Position numbers and translations under genes: made by a program | In this document: piece after piece, positions 15,936 through 24,556 of the stretch | Position numbering within the stretch: the stretch's first letter is position 1 | How the letters are laid out: each line of letters starts with the position of its first letter | The notes under the pieces: model-generated | Seen by the model: only the letters and a program-made list of their open reading frames with translations | Told to the model about the DNA's origin: nothing | Database searches by the model: none | From: Bacteroidaceae bacterium | Lineage (GTDB): Bacteria > Bacteroidota > Bacteroidia > Bacteroidales > Bacteroidaceae | DNA length: 46,919 bases | Direction: 5' to 3' | NCBI GenBank assembly: GCA_017962495.1 | Contig: JAGCVH010000022.1 | Coordinates: 1-46,919 of the forward strand

Positions 15936-18900
15936 ATGTTATCAATGAACGCGAAAACGATAAGACCATTTCTTGTAGCCTTCTTGATGTCGGTAGCCCC
16001 CTCTGCATGGGCCGACGGACATGTGATTTGGAAGATAGGAGAAAGCGATAACGCGACGCGAGAGTTCGCCCTATCGCCAGCAGGATACAAGGACTTTATC
16101 CGTGAAGATTTCGGGTACGAGGACCGCTATTTCATCGTTGGCCATTCCGATGCGAAGAAGGATTTCCCCTATGTCCTTCCCGGACCTGACGATGTGTGGG
16201 CGGGTTCGTCGGGCTTGTCGGGATGCAGGACGCAGGTGCTGAACATTCTGTTCGCACTCGAGGAGACAGGCGAAGAGCCGAATGCCGTGCTTACGATAGA
16301 CTTGGCAGGCATGTTCTGGGGCAGATCGGTGGTGAAGACAAACATCAACAATGCCGTTTCGTACCACGAAGTTGCCAATGGTGCAGACCGCGTGATTTCG
16401 GGCGACATCAGGCCAGAGGACGAGCGCATCATTACGATTTCCATCCCACAAGGCACCCTGAGGAAAGGAGGTAATCAGATCACACTCACCATCTTGGAAG
16501 GTGCCTGGATTGCGTTCGACCAAATTCGTCTGGAAGGACCATCGGAAATGCGACTGAAGGCGGTCAGTCCTTCGGCATTCGTTCGTTCCGTAAAAGCAGC
16601 CGACTACGAACTCAAGGCCGAGCAACGCATACAACCCCTGTTGGTGGACATAGAACACCTGGGACAATTCGAGGCGTTGAACATCGACTTGGACGGTAAA
16701 AGGATATATTCGACGCATCTCGACTCAGCGCGATATGTGCTGGAAGTCCCCATGAAGGCGGTGAAGAAGCGCATGACTTCGCATTACCAGATATGGGCAG
16801 ACGGCGACTTGCTGGAGGAAGGCGATGTGGAACGCACTCCGCAAAGGCTGCAGACGCCTGCAGACTATGTAGATACGAGAATGGGAACGGCTCACTCACG
16901 ATGGATGATTGCTCCAGGTCCGTGGATGCCTTTCAGTATGGTAAAACTGAGTCAGGACAACGAAAACGCAGGGTGGCAATCGGGTTACCAGCCCAGCGTG
17001 GAGAGCGTGGGATGCTTTTCACATATCCACGAATGGACGATGGCGGGACTGGGCATTATGCCGACAAACGGACCATTGCAGACGCAAGTGGGCGACCAGA
17101 AGAGACCTGACGAAGGCTATCGCTCGCGCATAGACAAAGCATCGGAGGAAACGCCTCTGGGCGTCTATCGCGTCTTCCTTTCTGACACTAAGATACAGGC
17201 AGAACTGACGGCAACGGAACGAGCATCGCTGATGCGTTACACCTTTCCGCAAGACAAGGACGGACGAATCATGATAGACTTGCAGATACCTGCCGAATAC
17301 AATTACGAGTTGGTGGATGTGGACATGCGTCAGGTTTCTGACCATCGCATCGAAGGAATAAGCCATCAACTGACGCCTCATGTGTGGAGCAACGACGCCG
17401 ATCAAGATTACACGCTGCACTTCGTAATCGAGTTCGACGCCCCCATCAAGAAGGCGGGCGTGTGGAAAGGCGATGAGGTGCTCCAACAAAACTGGTTGAA
17501 GGGTAAAGACTTGCCGGATGGAGGGATGTTCGTGGAGTTCGATACGAAGCGCCATCAGACGGTGCAAGTGCGTACGGGCATCTCATTGGTAAGCCTCGCG
17601 AATGCCGACTTGAACCTGCGAACGGAGATAACGAATCCCTTCGGATGGGACTTTGAGGCGGTGGTAAATCATCAGCGTGCTGTCTGGAACGATATTCTCG
17701 AAAGAATCGACATCTCCACCGACGACCGGCAGGAGAAGGTGAGATTTTATACCAACATGTATCGGGCGCTTTGCAGGAACACCTGGAGCGATTTCAATGG
17801 GGATTGGGTGGCTCCTGACGAACAAGTCAGACATGCTTCCAATGCAAATCAGGTGGCACTCGGATGCGACGCTTTCTGGAACACATTCTGGAACCTCAAT
17901 CAATTCTGGAACTTAGTCACGCCCGAATGGAGTTCGCGTTGGGTGCGTTCGCAAATGGCGCTCTATGATGCATGCGGTTGGTTGGGTAAAGGACCAGCAG
18001 GAATGGAATACATCCCCGTTATGGTGGCAGAACACGAGATTCCGCTCATGGTTTCGGCCTATCAAATGGGCATCAGGGACTACGATGCCAAGCACATGCT
18101 CGAGGCAGTATGCAAGATGCAGACGACGCCTGCAACACATGTGGAGGGAGGTTTTGCAGGAAATCGCGACCTCGAGCCTTACCTGAAGTATCATTATGTG
18201 CCTTACGAAATGGGACTCTTCTCCAACACTTTGGAGTACGCCTACGATGACTGGACCGTCTCTCAATTGGCAGAAGCCCTCATGGAGACTCGGGTGGCAG
18301 CAGACTTTGCCGAACGCGGTACTTGGTGGCGTAATGCCATTAATCCCTCGACGGGCTTTGCACAATTGCGCGATACCATGGGGCATTTCGTTTCCGACTT
18401 CGACCCCTTCCGCACGGGTGCCAATTCGCAGTATGTCGAGGGGAATGCCTGGCAACTAAGTTATTTCGTGCCGCATGATGTGCCTGCCTTGGTAGAGATA
18501 ATCGGTAAGCAGGCGTTTGCCAACCGATTGGACGAAGGATTCCGAAAGTCCGAACCCTTCCGCTTCAATGCCATCAACGAGGAGTATTGGGCCTATCCTG
18601 TAGTTCACGGCAACCAGCAAAGCATGCACTTTGCCTACCTATTTAATTGGGCGGGCTATCCTTGGCTCACGCAGAAGTGGGTTAGGTCGGTGGCAGAGCG
18701 ATATTACGGTTCGGGAGTGTCGAATGCCTATCTGGGCGATGAGGACCAAGGACAAATGAGTGCCTGGTTCGTTATGGCAGCTTTAGGACTATTCCAAACA
18801 GATGGGGGGTGTCGCGTGAGTCCCATCTATGAGATAGCCAGTCCCATGTTTCGCCGTTCGGTCATACATCTCGACAAGCGCTATGGCAGAGGGAAAAACT

Positions 18901-19070
18901 TCATCATCGAAGCGCATAATGCCACGCGACAAAACATCTATGTACAAAGTGCGAAACTGAACGGGAAAGCACTCGACACCTTCCACTTCCCTGCCTCCGA
19001 ATTGCTGAAAGGAGGAAGGTTGGTTTTGGAGATGGGACCATTGCCAAACAAGCAATGGGGCAAACCGTAA
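15936..19070 (+). CDS. modular GH92 alpha-mannosidase-family protein with N-terminal lyase-type domain
   Basis: A 1044-residue secreted protein (signal peptide to about PSAWA; ATG at 15945 is an alternative start). Residues ~28-205 (VIWKIGESDNATREFALSP...FGYEDRYFIVG...GAWIAFDQIRLEGP) match the carbohydrate-binding-like domain known from rhamnogalacturonan lyases. A linker follows, then the GH92 catalytic region from YVDTRMGTAHSRWMIAPGPW (~290) to the C-terminus, with the conserved GDEDQGQMSAWFVMAALGLFQ. Family enzymes are Ca-dependent inverting exo-alpha-mannosidases. The usual HGNEPSHH is here HGNQQSMH (891-898), so the Glu is Gln. This may alter specificity away from simple alpha-1,2-mannosides or remove activity. 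First gene of a + strand run with an esterase and GH51. Confidence 0.87.
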   Translation: MLSMNAKTIRPFLVAFLMSVAPSAWADGHVIWKIGESDNATREFALSPAGYKDFIREDFGYEDRYFIVGHSDAKKDFPYVLPGPDDVWAGSSGLSGCRTQVLNILFALEETGEEPNAVLTIDLAGMFWGRSVVKTNINNAVSYHEVANGADRVISGDIRPEDERIITISIPQGTLRKGGNQITLTILEGAWIAFDQIRLEGPSEMRLKAVSPSAFVRSVKAADYELKAEQRIQPLLVDIEHLGQFEALNIDLDGKRIYSTHLDSARYVLEVPMKAVKKRMTSHYQIWADGDLLEEGDVERTPQRLQTPADYVDTRMGTAHSRWMIAPGPWMPFSMVKLSQDNENAGWQSGYQPSVESVGCFSHIHEWTMAGLGIMPTNGPLQTQVGDQKRPDEGYRSRIDKASEETPLGVYRVFLSDTKIQAELTATERASLMRYTFPQDKDGRIMIDLQIPAEYNYELVDVDMRQVSDHRIEGISHQLTPHVWSNDADQDYTLHFVIEFDAPIKKAGVWKGDEVLQQNWLKGKDLPDGGMFVEFDTKRHQTVQVRTGISLVSLANADLNLRTEITNPFGWDFEAVVNHQRAVWNDILERIDISTDDRQEKVRFYTNMYRALCRNTWSDFNGDWVAPDEQVRHASNANQVALGCDAFWNTFWNLNQFWNLVTPEWSSRWVRSQMALYDACGWLGKGPAGMEYIPVMVAEHEIPLMVSAYQMGIRDYDAKHMLEAVCKMQTTPATHVEGGFAGNRDLEPYLKYHYVPYEMGLFSNTLEYAYDDWTVSQLAEALMETRVAADFAERGTWWRNAINPSTGFAQLRDTMGHFVSDFDPFRTGANSQYVEGNAWQLSYFVPHDVPALVEIIGKQAFANRLDEGFRKSEPFRFNAINEEYWAYPVVHGNQQSMHFAYLFNWAGYPWLTQKWVRSVAERYYGSGVSNAYLGDEDQGQMSAWFVMAALGLFQTDGGCRVSPIYEIASPMFRRSVIHLDKRYGRGKNFIIEAHNATRQNIYVQSAKLNGKALDTFHFPASELLKGGRLVLEMGPLPNKQWGKP

Positions 19071-19140
19071 CGAATGACTGACCAGATTATCATGAAACAC
19101 GATTAATCTTTATAACAATTTATGTGTCAAACAAAAGAAG

Positions 19141-19154
19141 CACTCTTAAGAGTG
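19141..19154. other. perfect 14-bp palindrome upstream of the esterase
   Basis: CACTCTTAAGAGTG is fully self-complementary and lies 22 nt before the ATG at 19177. It could be an operator or a small leader hairpin. No second copy was seen next to it. Confidence 0.35.
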
Positions 19155-19176
19155 GTAACCATAATAAGCCATTAAC

Positions 19177-19986
19177 ATGAATACTATCTGGAAACCTCTT
19201 CTGATATGTATTGTCGTTTTCGTGTACTCGGGCATCACGAAGGCACAATACCAGCAGGTCAATGACATCTTGTACACGGAGTCGGACGATGCCTATGCCA
19301 AGGAACGCTGCAAGCTCGATGTTTATTATCCCACCGAACTGAAGGATGCACCCGTGGTAGTGTGGTTTCACGGAGGTGGCATTGAGGGTGGCAACAAACA
19401 CATCGATAGAGAGTTGAGGAACAGCGGACTTGTTGTGGTTGCCGCAAACTACCGCTTATTGCCCAAGGCAAATATAGAAGACATCTTCGACGATGCCGCT
19501 GCAGCAGTGGCTTGGACTTACAAGAACATCGAGAAATATGGAGGCAGTAGGCGAAAGATATTTGTTGCAGGACACTCGGCTGGAGGCTATCTGCTCGACA
19601 TCATCGGTTTGGACAAGAAATGGCTCGCCCGCTATGGGGTGGATGCAGACTCGCTTGCAGCACTTATTCCTTTCAGTGGGCAGTGTATAACGCATTACAA
19701 CATCCGCAAGCAACAGGGCATAGGCCCTCTGCAACCTACTATCGACAAGTATGCTCCCCTCACTTATGTCCGTCCGGACGCGCCTCCAATCATCATCATA
19801 TCAGGAGACAGGGAACTGGAACTCTACGGACGATACGAAGAGCAGGCTTACTTCTGGCGCATGCTGAAGTTGGTCGGGCATAAGGATGTAACACTCTACG
19901 AGATGCAGGGCTACGATCACGGAGCTATGCCCCACCCTGCTTACTATATCCTAAAACAGCACATCCGTCGGCTAACCTCTAAATGA
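19177..19986 (+). CDS. secreted alpha/beta hydrolase (HGGG-type carbohydrate esterase)
   Basis: A 269-residue secreted protein (signal peptide to about ITKAQ, residue 24). It has the HGGG oxyanion motif at 65-68 (VVWFHGGGIEGG), nucleophile elbow AGHSAGG with Ser134, SGDRELELYGR with the likely Asp, and YDHGAMPHP with the likely His. The pattern is that of the hormone-sensitive-lipase/BD-FAE group, which includes feruloyl and acetyl-xylan esterases from gut Bacteroidota. It follows the GH92 gene after 106 bp and precedes GH51 by 71 bp, so co-expression is plausible. Confidence 0.85.
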   Translation: MNTIWKPLLICIVVFVYSGITKAQYQQVNDILYTESDDAYAKERCKLDVYYPTELKDAPVVVWFHGGGIEGGNKHIDRELRNSGLVVVAANYRLLPKANIEDIFDDAAAAVAWTYKNIEKYGGSRRKIFVAGHSAGGYLLDIIGLDKKWLARYGVDADSLAALIPFSGQCITHYNIRKQQGIGPLQPTIDKYAPLTYVRPDAPPIIIISGDRELELYGRYEEQAYFWRMLKLVGHKDVTLYEMQGYDHGAMPHPAYYILKQHIRRLTSK

Positions 19987-20057
19987 CGGAGGCGTAACCC
20001 AGATATCATTCCCCGCGAGAAATCAAACTTAATCAACAAAATAACTAACAAAGATTT

Positions 20058-21923
20058 ATGAAAAGATTATTTGCATTGATGGCAGTGATGTGCGCAAACG
20101 CACTCATGCTCCAAGCTCAGCAGTTGACACTTAAGCTTGACAAGGCCGAAAAGGAGGTTAGTCCCATGCTTTATGGTCTGATGACTGAGGAAATCAATTA
20201 TTCTTATGAAGGCGGGCTTTATACCCAACTGGTTCCGAACCCTTCGTTTGCCGACATGTTCAATCCTAGAGGACAGCGTCGGGGCGGACAACGACCTGCC
20301 GGAAACGCACCACGATTCACCGTTAGACCTGAACGCTGGCAACTCACAGATACCGTTAAAGTGCGCGTACGTCAGAATCGGCAGAACGGCATTAACGATG
20401 CCAATCCCACTTCCCTCATCGTGAACTTCGAGCAGGCTGGACTTGGAATCGTTAGCGAAGGCTATTGGGGATTCCCCATCAGGAAGGCTACCACCTTCAA
20501 GGGTGGAATTTATGTAAAGAATGCGTCTGCAAACAACAACGAGACAACAACCCCCGTGAAATCGCTCACCATAGCCTTGAAGAGCAGCGATGGAAGCAAG
20601 ACTTACGCGGAGACGAAAGTGAGTGGCTTCTCGAACGAGTGGAAGAAGTTCGACATACAATTGACCACCTCACAAAGCCAAAGCGAGACGAAGGATGCAC
20701 GCCTGTTCATCATTGCCGACGAAGCAGGAAGCATCGAACTGACACGAGTGACGCTATTTGCTCCAAGCTACAAGAATAGAAAGAACGGTCTGCGTGTGGA
20801 CCTCATGGAGATGATGGCAGAGATGAAGCCTAAGTTCGTGCGCTTCCCTGGTGGCAATTACTTGGAGGGAAACAACTTTGCCAACAGATTCGATTGGAAA
20901 CAGACCATCGGCAATCCCGACGAGCGTCCGGGACATCAAAGTCCTTGGGGTTATCGTTCGACAGATGGATTAGGCCTGCTGGAGTTCTGCCAATGGGCAG
21001 AGGACACCGGTGGAGAGCCGGTAGTAGGCGTATTTGCCGGATATGTGTTGAACGGAGACCACCTGGATGGTGAATACATAAAGCCTTTCATTCAGGATGC
21101 CCTCGACGAGATAGAGTATATCATGGGCGACGCCTCCACAAAATGGGGTGCAGTTCGTGCGAGAGACGGTCATCCCGAGCCCTTCCCCTTGCATTATGTA
21201 GAGATAGGTAACGAGGACTTCTTCGACCGCAGTGGTAGTTATCCCAACAGATTTAAGATGTTCTACGAGGCAATAAAGGCTCGCTATCCTCAACTCCAGA
21301 TTATCTCGACGGTCGGATATAATGCGCTGAAGTCGAATGCCATTCCCAATCCAGTTGTGGATGTAATCGATGAGCACTACTATCGCAATGCTTTCGACAT
21401 GTATCGTAATGCCTTCCAATACGACAGATATGACCGCAATGGTCCGAAGATATTCTGCGGTGAATGGGCAACACGCGAAGGAAGTCCTACGACCAACATG
21501 AATGCAGCACTCGGAGACGCGGCTTGGATGACTTGTATGGAACGCAATTCCGACATCTGCATAATGTCGTGCTACGCTCCTCTCTTTGTCAATGTGGAGC
21601 CAGGGGCCATGCAATGGGCAAGCGACCTAATCGGATATGATGTGCTGAACGCATACGGCTCGCCTTCATATTGGGCTCAAGTGATGTTCTCTCAGTATCT
21701 TGGCGACCGCATAGTACCCGTTGAGGCATCGGATATTCCCAAGCAGAAGCTGGACCGTAACGATGAGGCGAATGCCGTGTTCTATACTGCTACGAGTGAC
21801 GCGAAGACGGGCAAGACCTACCTGAAGCTTGTCAACGCCGTAGGGAACAACCAGAAGCTTACCATCAAACTTGATGGCGCGAAGACGATGAAGTCGAAGG
21901 CAAAGAAGATAGAACTGAAGTAG
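20058..21923 (+). CDS. GH51 alpha-L-arabinofuranosidase, truncated by premature TAG
   Basis: A 621-residue secreted protein (signal peptide to about LQAQ, residue 21). A CBM4-like beta-sandwich (~80-235, after FADMFNPRG) precedes the (beta/alpha)8 barrel. Catalytic residues are present: Glu386 in VEIGNED (acid/base) and Glu469 in FCGEWATREG (nucleophile). FVRFPGGNYLEGN is the usual substrate-loop signature. The enzyme removes arabinofuranosyl side chains from arabinoxylan or arabinan. The frame ends at TAG 21921-21923, but the next 43 codons in the same frame encode the normal GH51 C-terminal strands. The truncated product keeps all catalytic residues but lacks the last strands of the C-terminal beta-domain. 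Confidence 0.88.
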   Translation: MKRLFALMAVMCANALMLQAQQLTLKLDKAEKEVSPMLYGLMTEEINYSYEGGLYTQLVPNPSFADMFNPRGQRRGGQRPAGNAPRFTVRPERWQLTDTVKVRVRQNRQNGINDANPTSLIVNFEQAGLGIVSEGYWGFPIRKATTFKGGIYVKNASANNNETTTPVKSLTIALKSSDGSKTYAETKVSGFSNEWKKFDIQLTTSQSQSETKDARLFIIADEAGSIELTRVTLFAPSYKNRKNGLRVDLMEMMAEMKPKFVRFPGGNYLEGNNFANRFDWKQTIGNPDERPGHQSPWGYRSTDGLGLLEFCQWAEDTGGEPVVGVFAGYVLNGDHLDGEYIKPFIQDALDEIEYIMGDASTKWGAVRARDGHPEPFPLHYVEIGNEDFFDRSGSYPNRFKMFYEAIKARYPQLQIISTVGYNALKSNAIPNPVVDVIDEHYYRNAFDMYRNAFQYDRYDRNGPKIFCGEWATREGSPTTNMNAALGDAAWMTCMERNSDICIMSCYAPLFVNVEPGAMQWASDLIGYDVLNAYGSPSYWAQVMFSQYLGDRIVPVEASDIPKQKLDRNDEANAVFYTATSDAKTGKTYLKLVNAVGNNQKLTIKLDGAKTMKSKAKKIELK

Positions 21924-22055
21924 GCGCGTCCGGAAGATACCAACTCCATCGACAACCCACGCAACATCGTTCCGCAGGAATCCACGCAGAAGGTGGGCAA
22001 GCAGTTCCCCATCACGTTGGCTCCATATTCCATCACCGTTTTGGTATTGGAATAA
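21924..22055 (+). pseudogene. detached C-terminal codons of GH51
   Basis: These 43 codons plus TAA continue the GH51 frame beyond the internal TAG. The peptide includes EDTNSIDNPRNIVP and ends LAPYSITVLVLE, both typical of the GH51 C-terminus (the final strand 'APYSITVL'). There is no start codon of their own, so they are a remnant of the original gene or the product of readthrough. Confidence 0.8.
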
Positions 22056-22091
22056 GGGAGGAAACACTTAATTAATCCAACTCAAACAATC

Positions 22092-23069
22092 ATGAACGCA
22101 TCGTTTCGGAATCTATTACTGACAGCATTTGTCCTATGTGGAAGTGTGCTCCATGCTCAGTTGCCCAATGAGAAGTTCGGCAAACCATCAGGCCTGGAAT
22201 GGGATTTTGTGGGATGGGGAGATGCACTCGACGCCGACGCCATCGTTCTGTGCAAGACGATGAAGGCTTCGTATCAACTTTCCGATTATGTGAACTCCAA
22301 CAACAAGACCACCACAGAAGTCAGCTATGACAATCTTATGGACTTCGGCAAGAACGAGCTTGACCTGTGCAACATTCTCGTTAAATATGAGTTCAGACTT
22401 CGCACCAAGATTCTTAAGCCTGAGGGCGCGAAACATGCCAATATCGACATCACTTACTTCAATGCGAGCAACGACCTGAAAATCAATGCCGACGAGTTGG
22501 CGGACATGAGGGTTCGAGTCTTCACGAAGAACGAGAAGGGAAAGGTGGAAAGGAGGAATGTTGACACCAGTTCCTTCGTTCAAGAGCGAATAGATGACAA
22601 TTATGTGGTGATGCATGTGGTGGTGCCAGATGTAGAGCCCGGAAGCATCATCGAGTACCAATATAATATCACGAGCACCCGACCGACTTTCCTCTACGAT
22701 TGGGTATTCCAGGAGTGCATCCCCACCGTGCGTTCGAAATGCGACATAGATATACCTGCGTTCCTCCAGTTCAACATGAATGTGCCTATCAACAAACTCA
22801 TCCGATCGAGCGTGGAAGCAGGCCGACTGCAATACGACGCTAATAGGTCGGACATGAAGAAGGCGAAGACATGTCCCACGAATCACTATGTAATTGTTGG
22901 CGACTACATTCTTCCTGAAGGTCATGCGGTCAAGCACAACCAGAACAATACTGATGGCAAGAACGATACGGCTATAAAGATTGCCGACTTCACCAGCAGG
23001 ATTCTAACTCCAGACACAACTCCTCCTGCCTATCTGCCTGATGGCAGAACGCATCTGAAAGTCAAGTGA
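22092..23069 (+). CDS. secreted DUF3857-domain protein
   Basis: A 325-residue protein with a signal peptide (to about LHAQ, residue 23). Residues ~45-290 match the DUF3857 domain: VVPDVEPGSIIEYQYNITS is the hallmark, followed by FQECIPTVRSKCDIDIP. Many DUF3857 proteins go on to a transglutaminase-like domain and are over 600 residues, but this one ends just after the first domain with YLPDGRTHLKVK. It follows GH51 by 36 nt counted from the original TAA. The function of the domain is not established. The transcript ends at the terminator 23081-23116. Confidence 0.78.
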   Translation: MNASFRNLLLTAFVLCGSVLHAQLPNEKFGKPSGLEWDFVGWGDALDADAIVLCKTMKASYQLSDYVNSNNKTTTEVSYDNLMDFGKNELDLCNILVKYEFRLRTKILKPEGAKHANIDITYFNASNDLKINADELADMRVRVFTKNEKGKVERRNVDTSSFVQERIDDNYVVMHVVVPDVEPGSIIEYQYNITSTRPTFLYDWVFQECIPTVRSKCDIDIPAFLQFNMNVPINKLIRSSVEAGRLQYDANRSDMKKAKTCPTNHYVIVGDYILPEGHAVKHNQNNTDGKNDTAIKIADFTSRILTPDTTPPAYLPDGRTHLKVK

Positions 23070-23080
23070 CAGCAAACGAG

Positions 23081-23116
23081 AAAAGGGCTTCGGGATTGAC
23101 TCCTGAGGCCCTTTTT
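23081..23116. terminator. bidirectional terminator between convergent operons
   Basis: A 15-bp stem (23081-23095 with 23101-23115, two wobbles) with a 5-nt loop. The arms begin with four A and end with five T, so it can act for the + strand GH51/DUF3857 run and for the minus-strand TlpA run, whose stop is at 23141. Confidence 0.88.
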
Positions 23117-23140
23117 CTTATGGTCTAATACCTTATTATC

Positions 23141-24244
23141 TTAGTTATTAGGACACCAACCAATCGTTCGATTAAATAATTCCCCAAGAAAGGCATCTAA
23201 TTCGTCCTTATTATCGCGTGCAATAATCTCTCCTGTTTTGCAATCTATCAGCACGAAAGTAGGAATGCCAGAAAGCGCATAATCATACCAAGCCTTGCTT
23301 TCTCTTCTTCCAGGCTTATCGTCCTTAACATTAATCCAAGTCATCTGGTTTTTCGAGACGAAAGATTTCCAATTCTTTTCGTCAACATCCTCTGACACGC
23401 TGTAAATCTCGAAGCCTTTTGCGTGATACTTAGCATATAGTTCCTTTAGAAGAGGAATAGAAGCGACGCAAGGACTACACCAAGTTGCCCAGAAATCGAT
23501 GAGGACATAACGGTTATTAGGATTTCTTACAACAGAACTCAAACTTACGGCTTTCCCATTTACATCAGGGTACGTCATATCGATGAACAAGGGAATAGCG
23601 TCGCTCCCCTCCATTCGGGGTTCTGTCTTCACTCGTCTTGTAAGTTCCTCCCTTAATTTCGCAACAAAAGGCCTCTTGGCCAAATCCGGCGACAAACGGT
23701 CCAAGGCACTCAGAGCCTTTACGGAAGAGTTGCAAACATTAGCAGCAAACAACAAAGCCAAAGGTCCGGTTTGCTCAGCATTTAGGACTTCGTACATAAG
23801 TGAATCTGCCGCTGCCTTGTTGCCGCTCGTTTCAAGTTCATTTCTCTTCCGCCCTAAATCATTCGAAGGTGTACCTGTTGCCCATAACTCTAAATCCTCC
23901 TCGTCGTCAGCATCCACATCAGCAACAATCGTTCCAGGTTCGAGAATGAAATCCTTCAGTTGAATGCCGTCTTTAGTGTACAGATAGGCGTGCGTTGGCT
24001 CACTTATGCGAGGATGAAACTCATATTTCCCGTCAGCTACCACACTTTTGTCAATCACTTCGAAATTGTTCCAGGCATCTTGCAAGACAAGTTTCGTGCC
24101 GTCTTTGAGACCCTTAATACTGCCTTTAACCGTGCAATACTCAGGCAGTTGGCTCTCGTTCGCTTTCTTCTTTTCGTAAACAAAGAACGCAATCAACAAG
24201 CAACCAAGAATCACAAGTCCCTTGATTAAATTACTTTTCTTCAT
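23141..24244 (-). CDS. TlpA/ResA-like thioredoxin with N-terminal DUF4369-type domain
   Basis: A 367-residue protein anchored by an N-terminal membrane segment (residues 8-23). Residues ~35-125 form a beta-rich domain like those found in Bacteroidota TlpA proteins (CTVKGSIKGLKDGTKLVLQD). A helical stretch follows, then a thioredoxin domain from ~225 with the redox motif WCSPC (Cys256 and Cys259) and the cis-Pro site GIPTFVLID. Such proteins reduce or rearrange disulfides outside the cytoplasm. It may be co-transcribed with the peroxidase-nitroreductase fusion upstream, but the 312-bp gap holds a 22-bp-period repeat array. Confidence 0.87.
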   Translation of the reverse strand: MKKSNLIKGLVILGCLLIAFFVYEKKKANESQLPEYCTVKGSIKGLKDGTKLVLQDAWNNFEVIDKSVVADGKYEFHPRISEPTHAYLYTKDGIQLKDFILEPGTIVADVDADDEEDLELWATGTPSNDLGRKRNELETSGNKAAADSLMYEVLNAEQTGPLALLFAANVCNSSVKALSALDRLSPDLAKRPFVAKLREELTRRVKTEPRMEGSDAIPLFIDMTYPDVNGKAVSLSSVVRNPNNRYVLIDFWATWCSPCVASIPLLKELYAKYHAKGFEIYSVSEDVDEKNWKSFVSKNQMTWINVKDDKPGRRESKAWYDYALSGIPTFVLIDCKTGEIIARDNKDELDAFLGELFNRTIGWCPNN

Positions 24245-24282
24245 ATTTTTATTCTAATAATCTATATATCCTTTATCCATAA

Positions 24283-24501
24283 CCCCTAGGCCTTATCGCC
24301 GAAGCCCTAAGCCTTATTTCGGAAGCCCTAAGGCCTTCGGACGGAAGACCTAAGGTTCGAAGTGCTTTGAATATAGGTTCGAGGCGTCTCGAATATAGGT
24401 TCGATGTGTCTCGAATATAGGTTCGATGTGTCTCGAGCATAGGTTCGATGTGTCTCGAGCATAGGTTCGATGTGTCTCGAGCATAGGTTCGTTTTCAAGA
24501 A
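24283..24501 (-). repeat. 22-bp-period palindrome array, about ten units
   Basis: Ten units of 22 bp (one of 21 bp) fill most of the 312-bp gap between two minus-strand genes. The first (24283-24304) begins CCCCTAGGCCTTAT; units 5-10 read AATATAGGTTCGATGTGTCTCG or AGCATAGGTTCG variants. Each unit is centred on a short dyad: CCTAAGG-type in units 1-4 and TCGAA-TATAGG-TTCGA in units 5-10. Period and phase are kept across the change of sequence. Two further degenerate units may extend to 24545. The same first 17 bases (TAACCCCTAGGCCTTAT) occur at the 36.8-kb array. Confidence 0.93.
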
Positions 24502-24556
24502 GACTTTAGCCTTGTTGATGTCGAACCCAGGGAGATGCTCACTGACAAAGGAATTC

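Noticed and set aside
24370-24501. tRNA T-arm-like motifs (AGGTTCGATG)
   Set aside because: They recur every 22 bp with no acceptor stem, D-arm or anticodon arm around them.
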